Assembly: GCF_031755915.1 (NCBI RefSeq)
Contig: NC_083383.1
Coordinates: 16,667,001-16,731,000, forward strand
Origin: Ziziphus jujuba
Lineage: Eukaryota; Streptophyta; Magnoliopsida; Rosales; Rhamnaceae
DNA length: 64,000 nt
Reading direction: 5' to 3'
This document shows positions 1 through 11,961 of this stretch, one piece after another. Position 1 is the first letter of the stretch; the number at the start of each line of letters is the position of its first letter. The translations under genes were made by a program, and so were the position numbers. Below the pieces are notes generated by a model. The model was not told the DNA's origin. It was given only the letters and a program-made list of their open reading frames with translations, and searched no databases.

Positions 1-179
1 AAGTTGATTAATAATACAAGTGTTTTTCTGAGAGTTATTTCTCTAATTTTGGGTGATACAAACCAAATTTAGGTGTGATGCCTACGAATTTTAGGAGTGA
101 TTCATAAAATTGTTCTAGTGTGATACTAGAGCTTATCCTTTAATTTTCAAATTTTTTTTTCATCTCCACCTATCTTACA
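1..179 (+). repeat. 3' part of the 5' LTR (R/U5)
   Basis: Matches about 2607-2784 almost base for base, with scattered substitutions, and ends in CTTACA just before the primer-binding site. The missing upstream portion should lie beyond the window. Confidence 0.85.
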
Positions 180-185
180 TTAGTT

Positions 186-197
186 TGGTATCAGAGC
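186..197 (+). other. Primer-binding site (initiator Met tRNA)
   Basis: TGGTATCAGAGC is the classic plant LTR-retrotransposon site complementary to the 3' end of initiator Met tRNA. It lies 6 bases after the LTR end. Confidence 0.85.
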
Positions 198-699
198 AAG
201 GATCCAACCCTCTCTATGAATAGTGCTGCTATAGGAACAATATCCATGAATAGTAACTTGCATGAACAATAGCCGTGAAAACTGTATTTACGTGAACAAT
301 AACCTTGCATGAACAGTATCTAGTGATCAAATTGGTTCTTCGACTTTTAAAGTTATGACTATGCCATCAGGAAAGAGTTTTAAAGGTAGAATAACTAACA
401 GTCAATTTAAAAAACTATTGATTCGTATTGTAGAACAAATGGAGTCTGTTAAGTTCAAGTTCACAATATTGAAGCTTGGGTTAGCAATATTGAGGTACAA
501 ATATCTCAGCCTAGTAGTTTTTCAACAAACAATAAGATGAGATTCTGAAACCATGATGATAAAAATCAAGAGAAGCAGCTAGCAAAGACAACTACTCCAA
601 TACCCTTTCCTACAGCTCAGTAGACATCTAATTGGGTGAGAAATGTATTTCAACCGACACATGAACATCGTATTACTTTTGAGGACATCATAAAAAAGG

Positions 700-1210
700 G
701 TTAAGATTGGAGTACCAAATTTTGAAGGTAAGGTAAATCCAACTGAATTTGCTAATTTGCTTTCTCCCATTAAAGAATACTTTGATTGGTATGATATGGA
801 TGATGATCAAAGAGTAAGATTTGCTAGGTTGAAACTAATAGGTCTTGCTAAAATTTAGTGGACTAAGTTAAAAGAGACATAAGGAGAATGGGACTCCCAC
901 CTATTGGTACTTAGCAAGAGATGAAAGCTAAGCTTCAGGAAAAATGCATGCCTACCAATTATCATGACATATTATGTGAGCAAGCAATTAACTCAAAGCA
1001 GAATAATATGTCAGTTGTTGAATATATGCAAAATTTTGATGAATTAAAAGTCGAAGCCAACTACTTGAAGATCCAAGGCAAACATTTGCAAGATTTAAAT
1101 TTGGTTTGAGGTCTGACATTAGAAGGGAGTTGTTACAACAAACATCTACAGCTTGTAGCAAGCTTTTCAAGTTCCTTTGGATTTAGAAGAGTATCTTGGA
1201 AGTTCCAAGA
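700..1210 (+). pseudogene. gag remnant of the gypsy-like element
   Basis: Translating + strand frames gives a patchy retrotransposon-gag-like region: a start resembling 'GVPNFEGKVNPTEF', then a stretch with regularly spaced W and L residues, then a readable piece at 921-1109 ('EQAINSKQNNMSVVEYM'). Several in-frame TAA/TAG codons and at least one frameshift break it. The role would have been the nucleocapsid/capsid protein. Recognition is by eye and moderate. Confidence 0.6.
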
Positions 1211-1609
1211 GACCCGATGCAACACAGAATCATAGCATTGGAACTATAGCTAATCAACCATCTAATCAATCCATAAAGTTTAAGGAATCTACTTTTTATA
1301 TTGCTGATTTTAAAAAAAAAAAAAGGCCATAAGGGTTTCAAGTGTGGACAACCTGCTTATATGGCATATAATTGTCCCAAAATTTTTTTACATCTTGGTA
1401 GAAAACATGAAAAAAAAAAAACCATATCAACAAAAGGAAGAGGATGAAAAGAACTTTGACAATGGCATCTATAATCCAGATGATTTGGAAAAAGAAGATG
1501 AAATAGATGCTTGATTAAATGTTGTTGTTAGGTGTATTCTAATCAATTTCAAAAGATGAGAAGGAAGATTGGAAGTGCACATCTATTTTTCAAATGCTAG
1601 TTTGTTGCG

Positions 1610-1930
1610 CAAATCAAGCACAAAAGCTTATTATTGATGGTGGTAGTGGCATGAATGTTGTTTCCGCATCTATAGTAGAGCAACTAAAACTTCCTAGTGA
1701 ACCACATCCACATCCATAAAAAGTAGCATGGTTTAATAGTACTTCAATTCTTGTAACTCAACGCTGTCTTTTCTTTTTTTCATGTGGAGTTTATAGTGAT
1801 TCCATTTGGTGTGATGTGATTCTAATGAAAGTAGCAAATATTCTTTTTGGTCATCCTTGGCTTTATGATAGAGATGTGTTTCATTGTGGGAACAAGAACA
1901 CTTAGTCTTTCATGTTCAATAATAGAGAAG
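1610..1930 (+). pseudogene. Retropepsin-like aspartic protease remnant
   Basis: A frame reading 'AQKLIIDGGSGMNVVS' carries a D-G-G catalytic-loop variant of the usual D-[ST]-G, followed by 'LPSEPHPHP' and later 'ILFGHPWLYDRDVFH', the conserved 'LGRPWxxD' block of plant gypsy proteases. In-frame stops sit at about 1718 and 1902. It would have processed the Gag-Pol polyprotein. Confidence 0.7.
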
Positions 1931-2109
1931 TTATGTTGTAACTTATGATGGTAGCTGAGATGAATGACTATAAGGTGGAAGAACAAAGGTCTCACAAAAA
2001 TCACATCATATTCTTTCTAGTAAAGAATTTAAATAAGAAAGTGAGAAAAAGTTGGTTGAGGCTCAGGTTCTTCAACTACAAGATTTTATAAAGGATTTTG
2101 AAATGGTGT

Positions 2110-2440
2110 GTTAAGCATCAAATGAGGAAATTGGCGGTATACTTGCTCAAGAAGGACATCCTATTGCATTGTTTAGTTAGAAGATTAATGAAGACAAGCA
2201 AAAGTATTCTCTTTATGACAAAGAAATTCAAAAATTCAATCCAAACTTCTATGAGCAATTTCATGCTATCAACTCACTGGAGTGGAGTTTTTCTAAGCCA
2301 AGGGGAATTGATGCAAAATGGAAAGAAGAAATTGTTGCAAATTGGAAACAACATTTGAAAACTTATCAAAGAAGACAAAAATTAGATTCTAAAGTCCAAA
2401 AATTGATTTTGAATGATCTAGGATGAAGATCAGCTTATTT
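2110..2440 (+). pseudogene. RNase H-like remnant of gypsy pol
   Basis: The frame reads 'GGILAQEGHPIALFS', then a stop, then 'KYSLYDKEI', which is the start of the gypsy RNase H domain ('GxVLxQ...PIAYxSxKLN...YSTYDKEL'). The rest, up to the 3' LTR, degenerates. RT proper between the protease and this piece is deleted. Confidence 0.65.
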
Positions 2441-2456
2441 GCCTTTCAATGAGCCA

Positions 2457-2784
2457 TGTAGCCTTAGTCTAATTTAGTTTCCTTATGTAATTAGAATTGT
2501 TTTATTATTTTAGTTTCCTTATTTAATTAGATTTCTTATTATTTTACTTTCCTAATGTTGTTAGGTGGTTTTATTATAAATAGGGGTCTTTGTAACTCTT
2601 TTAAACAAGTTGATTAATAATACAAGTAATTTTTGGAGAGTTATTTCTCTGGTTTTGTATTATGCAAACCAAACTTAAATGTGATGCCTAAGAATTTTAA
2701 GAGTGATTCCTAAAATTGTTCTAGTGTAATAATAAATCTTATCTTTTAATTGTCAATTTTTTTTTCTTCCCCACTTGTCCTACA
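2457..2784 (+). repeat. 3' LTR, 328 bp
   Basis: Begins TGTAG and ends CTACA, a perfect 5-bp inverted terminal pair. It contains a TATA-like promoter (TTATAAATA near 2572-2580), and its last 178 bases match window positions 1-179. Confidence 0.85.
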
Positions 2785-3189
2785 TCACAGAGTTATGAAC
2801 AGGGTCTAACATTTTGTAGGCACCAAGAAGAGTGGCAAGATAAGCAAGATGCCCCAAAGATGTCAGCACAGGATAGTGGCCATGATTGGAGGCAAGTTCT
2901 AGAAATATGACAAAGAAGTAGGAACCATCTTCAAGCCAAAAGATACTGTCAAGTGTTCATCCAGTTTAATAGATGACCAAATTTTAGCTATCAAGGATTC
3001 CTTGATCGATGCTGAATTTGTAAGACCTTGCTACAGTGGTGAGGTTCCCAAAGATGCCAAAAATGTCTACAATTCATACAAAATTTGAAAAACCATATCA
3101 TTCGACTCTCATTACGTGGACCAGTCTGCTTGGACATGTGATAATCTTGCATTTCTCTAAGCCTAGCCAACTACTACAAGTGAATAGAA
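2785..3189. other. Spacer with no recognisable gene
   Basis: Lies between the gypsy 3' LTR and the first recognisable plant-mobile-domain similarity. It could be the decayed 5' part of that coding region, but I see no continuous frame or repeat. Confidence 0.4.
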
Positions 3190-5200
3190 TTCTAAGATTG
3201 ATCTAACACCAACTTATGACAAAATATTGGAAACTACTGGAATATCTGATGATGCTTACATGTTTTGTTACGATTTTCGTTATGACAGAGGACTTTTGTT
3301 AGCTACCCTATGTTTTTGGTCAACACTTACCAATACTTTTTATTTTTGTTTGGCATGATGATATCAACTCTTCTAGATTTAGTCATCTTTTTAGGCTTCT
3401 ATCCCCATAATGACCTAATTTCAGCGATCCTGATGAATGGTCCTTCCATCAACAAGTTTAACCCTTAATTTAGCAAGCCATAAGTCAATGACCATTATTT
3501 CATGACGACTCACTAGAAGAAAAATTCTCTACCATCTGTCTAAGAGCATGTGGCTTTTCTTCTTATGTGGTTGTGCAATTATGTCTTTTATGTTGGTTAT
3601 TTGAATATTACAAAAGACTTTGTTCCTATTGACGAAATGCTTGCTAATGAAGAACATGCAGAAACCTGAGCTTCGGGATCAATTATACTTGGACATCTAT
3701 ACAGTGGTCTTGCCTCAATTGTAAAATAAAGAATGAATCCTCCTTCTATTGAGCTGTATGATGTTGGGCCATTATGGATTTTGCACACCTATATCTCAAG
3801 AAACTGAAAGATTATCCTTTGGAAGCGACTTATGTTTGCTAGCCATATAGAATATTATGCTATAAATAGCTTCAAATTCTTCGATGATTGCAAGTTTCTA
3901 GATTCAAATGAGTTTCTAATGGTGATAGAATACCCAATTTGTTTTGACTAATGGAAAAAAAAAATTCTAGAATCTACCATTAATTTGCGGGAGTCCCTTT
4001 TTGGCTTTGTTCAAGAAATTTTTGGCGACCATATTGTCATGTCAAGACCTTCCTTATAATGTGAAACTCAAGTCTAAGTTGTATCCTTACGCCATAGAGG
4101 CTTATTGCTTCAACCATGTTGCATGTGAATTTGGTTTTGTCAGTCCATTCCTTCTCCTCCAGTGAACTCTTATAATTATTACTCTACTTTTTAACCTTTA
4201 TGCCCTTCAACATATTGCCTTAATAAGATTTTACTTTCTTTAAAGAACAGCTAGTGCTCTTTTTCACTTTCTTATTTTGAGTCTAAGTCATCCTTAAAAG
4301 ACAATTTTAATGCTTGGTAGGGATGTTGCAAATTGTGTTACTGCATTTGGCATTCTTGTCACAATAGCACAAGCTAGTAAATGGGTTTTGTGAATATTCT
4401 TTTTGCACCAGTGTCAACATGTGAACTCAAGTTAAAATAAAAGTTCCATTGTTGAAAGATGGCTAAAATTTGTTATTCATTCCCTTAAGAGCTACTTCTG
4501 TGCATTATTCTTTAGGTTCGGATTGTGGGACCAAAGTTAAATACAAACAAGTTGAAGATTATATTGAATCCTCTAAGAAAAGAAATGATGTTGATTCTTT
4601 TAATTATTTCTGTTAGTTTTGGATACTGGGAATGAAACGTATGAAGAACAGTCTCTTCTTCTTAGGGAAATCAAATAGTTGTTTTTTTTTTATAATAATA
4701 TTTTTCTTGTGAATATTCTTTTTGCACCAGTGCCAACAAGTGATCTCAAGTTAAAATAAAAGTTCCATTGTTGAAAGATGGCTGAAATTTGTTATTCATT
4801 CCCTTAAGAGCTCCTTCTGTGCATTATTCTTTAGGTTTGGATTGTGGGATCAAGGTTAAATATAAACAAGTTGAAGATTGTATTGAATCCTCTAAGAAAA
4901 GAAATGATGATTCTTTTAATTATCCTACCCACCTGAACTTTGCTTTTGTTCGGTTATTTCATTTCCAGAGCACTTTTTCCATAGATATGGTGCTTGAACC
5001 TTTTACTTCTTATGTTTTTAGCAGAAAAACATTCTAATTATCTAGTTTCAAGATTGATCACATTTTCCTCATCAAGCGCACTTGCCAATATAAATGCACA
5101 AGATGTTATAATGATTGATGAAGAAGGTACTCAAACATCCATTCATTTTTCTCTTTCTTCGATTGGTTTGGTTGAGTAGCCATAAAATGATGAAAAGATA
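3190..5200 (+). pseudogene. Plant mobile domain (PMD) protein pseudogene
   Basis: Conceptual + strand translation, jumping frames, yields a recognisable plant-mobile-domain ('aminotransferase-like', MAIN-type) pattern. At about 3225-3350 a helical segment ends in 'WSTLTNTFYF', at about 3440-3520 there is 'FSDPDEWSF', and at about 3545-3610 'EHVAFLLMWLCNYVF-YVG' matches the hallmark 'W(L/M)xxFVF' core. 'ITKDFVPIDEMLANEE' and a 'GHLYSGLASIV' helix follow. Near 5050-5130 'SSSALANINAQDVIMIDEE' resembles the tail of the same families. Many stops and frameshifts exclude a working product. PMD proteins occur as free genes (MAIN, silencing-related) and inside MULE or retroelement cargo. I see no terminal repeats that assign this copy to a transposon. 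Confidence 0.6.
4389..4924 (+). repeat. Direct tandem duplication, period about 319 bp
   Basis: The segment starting TGAATATTCTTTTTGCACC at 4391 recurs at 4710 and stays highly similar through 'TTCTTTTAATTA' (about 4608 and 4924). Copies differ at scattered bases and by a 3-base indel. It lies in the PMD relic and duplicates the part holding 'LGLDCG' and 'YKQVEDCIESSKKRND'. Confidence 0.85.
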
Positions 5201-5573
5201 GTAAAGGATTTTCCATAGACACTCAGGAAGAACTTGAGAAAATCAAGTCTTCTTTGGACATCTCCTCTCGGCTCCACTTGATGCTCAGGTGTCCCTCTCC
5301 AAATGCAGTTGGTACGGTTTGTACTTAGATTTGGTTATTCTAGCCATCCTGCTCATTTTGGCCATTCTGCTACCAACCTTGAGTGACTAGAGCAATCTGT
5401 TACTGATTCTGAATCTGGACTTGGTCAATTTGGCTAGCAATTACGTTTGCAACTCATATAAGTTGAGGAATTTGCATTAGGTGAGGAGAATTGGTCATGA
5501 ACTTTACAAATGTTTTGTCCATGAAACTTATTGTTTCCTTTATTTTTGCTAAGCATTTTCTAATATCCTTCCT

Positions 5574-5780
5574 CTACCTTTTGGGATATGCTTGCCATGG
5601 ACTCATGCATGATTTTCTGAGTCTCCTACGATTCATCAATTTTTTTTTTTTGTTTCGGCCATCTCCCTCAGCAAGATTTTTGGAACTGTTACTCAATCTT
5701 GTCATTGCCATCTTGGTCGATATTAAGTGAGTCCCATTGGGCATGCCAAAAATATGTTTGGTATTTTTGCAAACATCAAA
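5574..5780 (-). pseudogene. Possible - strand gypsy LTR/primer-site junction and gag start
   Basis: On the - strand, 'TTTTGGCATGCCCAATGGGA' (about 5735-5755) resembles the sequence that follows the 5' LTR in many plant gypsy elements. An ATG at 5711 then opens a 46-codon frame that is Ser-, Lys- and Arg-rich and stops at 5574. An LTR would then extend upward from about 5770, but I found no partner LTR. Confidence 0.3.
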
Positions 5781-7447
5781 CAATTTAGACATCTCTTTAA
5801 TGCAAATAATAAATATTAAAATGACTAAAACAATAAACAATAAATGACATAATAAATCTAAATTTAACTAAAATCTAACAATTGTACAAGATTATAGAGA
5901 ACTTCCAATCTCTAGGTCCTTTTTATACTTCATGCAAAAGGACTTCCAAAATAAACTTGATTAAAAAAAGATGACAATAAATAGAATGTGTATATATATA
6001 TATATATATATATGACAAAAGATTGGTAAATATTGAAATATAGAATAAACACAAGAAAATAGAAATGACAATATGATAATAAATTTGTAGAATCAAAAGA
6101 AATAAATCAAAATTAAGATATATATTGATGTGGAAAAATGATGTTCATAATAAGAAAAATATTAATAATTCAATAAAATAAGAAACACCAAGTAGATCAA
6201 ACTCAATAAAAACAAAATGAGATAAAGAATTGAATACAACTTGATGTTAAAGAACTTAAAGGAATTGTGAACTACAATAGCATAGAGAAAGCAGGAACTT
6301 TGTTGAAAAGAAAATCATGCAAAATTTTAAGTTTTTTGAAAGTGTGTTTAGAGAGATCCCCCTTTTCTTGCTTCAAAGGCCATACATATGCCAAGGTAGT
6401 TCAAGATTTATAAGGCCAAAAAATCAGGTTTTTAATGATAAATCTCTGATAAAGTTAAAAATCATTCAATTCTCTAAAATTAAACAAATATTCCAAATTG
6501 AGCTATTCCTTTATTATTAAATCGTATTTCAATAAATTCCATAAACAACTATCAATCACTATTAAATTTTAAGATCCACCATAAATTTTGAACTTGGCCT
6601 TATCCAGGCCTTTACTCAAAGAGATATTTATTATTTTCAAAATGAATTTCTAGTCTTATTCAAACTCAAAAATTACTCCATAAATAATCAATAACTTTTC
6701 AAAAAAAAATTATTGACTTTATTTAGGTCGTTAAATTGCTCCAAGATTAAAAATATTCCATAAATAGAAAAGTTGACGATTATACATACATTACTTAGTA
6801 GAGTTTCAATGTGAGTAAATCTAATGTTAAGAATTTTAGATTTCATATATTAATTGCCATTATTTTATTCTTGATGAATAGTAGCTGGGTAAATTTTATC
6901 TTCTGCAAAATTGTGCTTTAGAATCCCAATTTTCTTACTATTTCATTTAATATTAAATCTGGTTATATTTAATATTCAAATACGAGGGTTGGGCTTGCTT
7001 ATCAGTTGATCAACAAGTGAAGATTGAAGCTTCAATACATTCAAGCCAAACTGGCTTCATTTTCTTCAATGTGTTCTTGCTTGGCCATATGTATTTTGTT
7101 TAATGAATAGAGCTTGTAGATGCATTTTGTTTGTGGGAATTGATATTGTGTATGCATGCCAATTATATGAGGCCTTGAATTGATTGGAATGGCTTAAATT
7201 TATCAAACTGTAAATTCATACAGAAAATATATAATTAGCAATGGGACTTAGGGTGCATACACAAATGAAAAAATTAGGCAATTTGTTAGGGAAATATGTT
7301 AAAGTCAATAACCAAACCTATGATGGAAATGTTCATCGGCCATAACATTTAGCACTCCAAGTACTGGGATACATAATTATTTTAAATACATGCTAGCCGA
7401 TAAATATATATATATTTTTTAATACTTATGTGGTTTCAGTCACATGT
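5780..7447. other. AT-rich region with no supported gene
   Basis: Very A/T-rich sequence with an (AT)n run at about 5990-6013. Short open frames here look random. It may include a degraded LTR belonging to the putative - strand element at 5.6-5.8 kb. Confidence 0.5.
5990..6013. repeat. (AT)n microsatellite
   Basis: Uninterrupted alternating TA, twelve units. Confidence 0.95.
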
Positions 7448-7661
7448 TGATATGAACCTAGGTTAACTTACTCCTAACCCCATATTATACTAGCCCGGAT
7501 TGAAATTAAGTTTAGATTCTTATGGTCATCTTGACCCTTAATCAATTTGTGATTAGAAATCTTGGTATACGATGAAGACGCCACAATAGGTGATGGATGT
7601 CCTATTGATACTAAAACACTCGATCTCTATTCGATATTTTAGATGTTCAAAGAGAACAAAG
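7448..7661 (-). repeat. Truncated LTR (U5 end)
   Basis: Matches 9772-9985 of the complete LTR. On the - strand it ends TTCATATCA. At 7661 it is fused to gag zinc-knuckle sequence through a short shared stretch (CACAATAAT vs CACCATAAT), so an internal deletion joined gag to the LTR. Confidence 0.8.
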
Positions 7662-8830
7662 CACAATAATTCTTCTATTTGGGGATTGGTTGGCAACATA
7701 TCCTTGGCCTTGACACTTAAAATACACAATATCATGAGTTCTAGATGGTTTAGAATCAAACTTACCACTCGGTTTTGGTGTTTATGTGGATTCGGCCACA
7801 TTGTCTCTCCTTGGCTTATTGGAGCTTCCTTCCTCCAATTTTGGTTTTGGCTTTGATTCAAAGGTGGGATTGCTCCTCTAAACACTTGAGCTTGACCTCC
7901 AGGTGTTTGAAACACCTCCAAACCATAAGCCATTACCCCTTCTCTTGAGTTGGTTCTCAATTTTGATGGCCATATGTAGGATCTCTTCCAACTACACATA
8001 TTGTTGTAATTCCACTTGGTTAGCAATCTCTCGGTTTAACTCTCCAAGAACCCTAGCCATTGTTGCCTCTCGATCCTCATTCATGCTCAACCTTATCATA
8101 AGCATCTCCATCTCCTTATAATAGTCATCCACAGTCCTATTTCCTTGGGGTAAAGATTTTAATCTTTAATGCAATAACATATGGTAATGGCTTCGTATAA
8201 ACCTTTTCCTCATGGTTCCTTTCATTTGTCTCCAAATGGTTATTAATTCATCACTAACTCTCATTCAAGTATTTTGTTTATTGCTCCACCATTGTAATGC
8301 ATAATGTCTTGATTCCAAGGTGGCCAACTTAACCTTTTTAGCGTCCGAATAGTTATGACAATCGAATATCATCTCCATTCATTCTTCCAATTCTAAGTAA
8401 GCCTCTGAATCACTCTTATCCAAAAATGGTGGTATGTTGACTTTAATATTTCTGAGGTCATCATCTTTTTCTCGGGCTTGCCTTGCACAATTTTGCCTTC
8501 CTTGGAGTGCAAATATGTCCTCGTACTCCTCCTTAAGGTTATCTCCAAAATCACCTCTTCCAACTTCTTCCTTAAAACGTCTGCTGCTTGCTCGACCTCA
8601 ACCACGGCCTCCATTTAACTCTGTCCTTGGGTTTACTCCTCCTGGGAATTTTTACTGGATCAAATGGAACATTCATCCTTTATAATTGATCCAAAAGCAC
8701 TTGCATGTTAGTAGGTCAGGATGAACTCCCGGATGCTCTAGATTCTCCTTTGAGCCCCACGGAATCCTCTCCAAGTTCCCTTATTGAGTCATCTCATCTT
8801 CTAATCCTTGAATCTGTCATGTTAGTAAAA
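7662..8830 (-). pseudogene. gag remnant of the second gypsy internal region
   Basis: The - strand translation is parallel to the gag at 20.6-21.8 kb and to 44.0-45.1 kb on the + strand: an N-terminal basic/acidic segment, then the gag core around a 'MKGTMRKR'-like block, a helix rich in Leu/Glu, and a Pro/Ser-rich stretch leading to the CCHC region at about 7690. Multiple stops and frameshifts break it. It would have encoded the capsid/nucleocapsid protein. Confidence 0.7.
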
Positions 8831-9759
8831 TAATACAAGAAAACCTCATAAAATTTACTACCTCATGCATATCACTCAAGCAAGGTCTTGTTCACTAGTG
8901 TTTGCACACTAGTTTTGGCTTTTGACCCTCTTTTAAGCTTATACTTTCTTGCCTTTTTCCACTCAAAATAATATCTCAAATTTCTTTTAAAACACACTAA
9001 AAACAAAAAATATATCATAAGTATAACCTTATTAAACATATCAATAAAACAGCAACAAAAACAAGTAAATACTAAGTGCATTTTGAATACCTAATTCTCT
9101 GCTTTTTCTAACCAAAAGAAGGAAAAATAACAAGCAATTTTGGTTCAATAAACCTAGAATATTATGAATCCAAAAATTCAACGATAAAATTTAGAAAAAA
9201 GAACTCAATCAATTAACAAGAACAAAATTCAAATAAAATATGAGATAGTTGTTGGTTGTAGTTTTCGTAATTTTAGGTCTACGTCTCAAATCCATAAACC
9301 AATTTTAATCTAATCAATTGACACCAATATTCTAATATCCAGCAACAATATTGAATGAATAACATCAACGCCAGCAAACAAAATTGAATTTCCTAATCCA
9401 AATCAAATTTAAATTTTCAACCTCTCTAACCTGGCCTTTTTTTTTTTCTAACTTCCGACTTTTCATTTTTATTTATTTATTTTTATACAAATCACAATAA
9501 TATCAACACAAACTCCAACAGCTCAATCACCACAAAAATCATGAACTTCAATGCCAAACAACTTCCCAAAATCGAATCTATCTTCTGAGCAAAACAAATT
9601 GCAAATTTTAAGGTTTATACAATATGTTTTAACCTTTTTTTTTTTTTTTGGTAGAATGTGTATGAGTAGGAAGAAACCTTAACCTAATGTTAAAATTTTA
9701 GAATAACAACAAAACAAAACAAAGTAAATAAGATAGATCAAACCTGAATAAAATTCTAT
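8830..9759 (-). other. Gypsy 5' leader between primer-binding site and gag
   Basis: Non-coding AT-rich sequence with T-runs (for example about 9629-9650). It parallels 21.8-22.5 kb and 42.8-43.95 kb, which shows it belongs to the element. Confidence 0.7.
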
Positions 9760-9771
9760 TCTGATACCAAA
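9760..9771 (-). other. Primer-binding site next to the shared LTR
   Basis: The - strand reads TTTGGTATCAGAA directly after the LTR end CGTATCA, an initiator-Met-tRNA-type site with a mismatch at its 3' side. Confidence 0.75.
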
Positions 9772-10454
9772 TGATACGAACCTTGGTCGATTTGCTCCTA
9801 AAACCGTATTATACTAGTACGGATCGAAATTAAGTTCAAATTCTTATGGTCACCTTAACCCTTAACCAACTTATGATTAAAAACCTTAGTATATGATGAA
9901 GACGTTACAATAGGTGATGAATATCTTATTGATAAGTCAACTAAAACACTCGATCTCTATCGATGTTTTAGGTGTTCAAAGAGAATAAAGAGAATTTTTT
10001 CTCACAATAATTTTTCTGAATAATAATCTAAGCTATTGTTCCATTGAAAAATAACCCTTTAAATAGGCTAAAGTTACAAGAATTTCAAACCCTAAATCAA
10101 TTTGGTTAAATTTGGCCAACAATAGAAAATTGTTGAATTTCACACCCTTTCCAAATCTAATTTGTGTTGATTAATTCCTTTATTTTGAATTTGGAATTAA
10201 TTAATTTACAATCAAAATAATAAAATATTAACCTTACCAAAATTAATTTGTCCAGAAAATAATTAAACAAAAACCAAAATAAAATGCTATTTCCTAAAAC
10301 AAAAGTCAAATTTTATATTAGGAAACTAATTGGCTAGTTTGCCAAATAAGATGTCTTTATCCAATCACCAGCTACATTAAACTTGAAATCATATCCCATA
10401 TGGCATGTAGGATGCTAAATAGGATACCAAATAGGATTAGAACCAGTTCTCACA
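9772..10454 (-). repeat. Complete gypsy LTR, 683 bp, shared by two internal regions
   Basis: On the - strand it starts TGTGAGAACTGG and ends GGTTCGTATCA. It is preceded by the polypurine-tract side of one internal region (10455 upward, 'CCAATCAATGGCAACG') and followed by the primer-binding site of another. It is alignable end to end with the LTRs at 42127-42800 and 46842-47516. Confidence 0.85.
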
Positions 10455-10918
10455 CGTTGCCATTGATTGGAATGATCAAAGCTTGCTTAAATTGTAAGAA
10501 ACCACATTCTCAACACCAAAACAAGCACAATCGGCCACTATTGAAGTGTGTGCGCACATGTGGCATTTGAAAAACTTTGCTTTTTCCTTGGCATGATTCC
10601 ATGATCCCTTGTTGAGCTTAATCATGTTCACAAGTTAACAAATTCATCCCTTACTGTTCGGAGTCCATAGATGCACCAAAGCAGCTTCCCGGGTCCATTT
10701 TTGCCTTCACAATTTGAATGCCTTCTAAAGATTTAATCATACCTTGTATGCAACTAACCAGATTGTCCTTAAACCGCTTAACTTATGCCCTAGTAATTGA
10801 TCCCATCTTCGATTGCACAGGATCAGCACCCCAACGAGTTGTAGTTTGCATGGATGTAGGCTGATTCTCATCATTCCCCTCCTCTTGAATGTAATTTGTC
10901 CTCAAATCGAAGTCACCC

Positions 10919-11961
10919 CTACAGAAAAAGAGATAAATTAGCAACATTAAATGTAGCATTCACATTATACTCACATGGTAAATCAAGCTTGTAGGTGTTT
11001 TCATTAACCCTCTCCAAAACTTGAAAAGATCCATCTCCTCGAGGCATAAGCTTTGACTTACGTTGTTTAGGAAACCTCTCCTTACGTGCAACCAAACCCA
11101 ATCTCCGGGTTCGAATGCAACCTTGATCCAGCCTTGATTGGCAACCTTAGCATATTGGTCCATCCTCCTTTCAATGTTGGCTTTGGTCTTCTCATGAATC
11201 TACTCAACAAATTCAGCTTTTTATTTTCCATCTAGACTAGCATATTCACTTAAAGGCAAAGATGTTAAATCTAATGGAGTTAAAGGATTAAAATCATAAA
11301 CAATTTCAAAAGGTGAATATCTAGTAGTAGAATGTATGTATCTATTATAATCAAATTCAACATGTGGTAAACATTCCTCCCAAGTTCTCAAATTTCTACT
11401 AATTAGTAATCTTAACAATGCAGACAAAGTTCTATTCGCTACTTCAGTTTAACCATCAGTTTATGGATGAGAAGTAGTAGAAAATAAAAGTTTAGTGCTT
11501 AACTTAGCCTACAATGTTTTCCAAAAATAACTTAAGAACTTAGCATCCTAATCAGAAACAATAGTCTTAGGCATACCATGAAGTCACACCGCTTCCTTAA
11601 AGTACAAGTTAGCTATATGAGATGCATCATCAGTTTTATTACATGCAATGAAATATGCTATCTTAAAAAATCTATCAACAACAACAAAAATTGAATATTT
11701 TCTCATTCTAAACCCAAGCAAACCAAGTACAAAATCTATAGACAAACCAACCCATGGATTAGAAGCAATTGGTAAAGGTATGTACAAGTCGTGAGGCTTA
11801 AGCTTAGATTTGGACTTTTTACACGTTAAACTCCTTTCACACATCGTCTTTACATCTCTCCTCATGTTCGGCCAAAAGAAATGTTCTTGTAATATAGACA
11901 AAGTTTTTGCAACACCAAAGTGTCCCATTAAGCCCCCATCATGACCTTCCCTAACTAACAA
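10919..11961 (-). pseudogene. Gypsy integrase remnant
   Basis: Three readable pieces. At 11961-11584 is the zinc-binding and early catalytic region ('GGLMGHFGVAKTL', 'HFFWPNMRRDV', then 'SIDFVLGL' with the first catalytic Asp); the second Cys of the usual C-x2-C reads Ser ('CERSLTC'). At 11427-11221 is the late catalytic core ('[14 protein letters not shown]', 'YSPFEIVY'). At 11163-10919 is the C-terminal region ('PGDWVWLH'), with two frames covering different parts. Stops between pieces make it non-functional. It would have inserted element cDNA. Confidence 0.85.

Larger units (their letters stand above)
1..2784 (+). mobile_element. Decayed Ty3/gypsy-like LTR retrotransposon, 5' LTR cut by window edge
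   Basis: An LTR end at 1-179 and a complete LTR at 2457-2784 are clear copies of each other. They bracket a primer-binding site, a gag-like region, a retropepsin-like region and an RNase H-like stretch, all on the + strand and all broken by stops. Most of RT and all of integrase are missing, so the internal region of about 2.3 kb is far shorter than an autonomous gypsy element. Assignment to gypsy rests on the gag and protease similarity I recognise, not on RT. The 5' target duplication lies outside the window and cannot be checked. Confidence 0.8.

Noticed and set aside
7553..8026. 157-codon - strand open frame
   Set aside because: Out-of-frame reading of the gypsy gag region; the true gag frame is recognisable by comparison with 20.6-21.2 kb and 44.6-45.1 kb.
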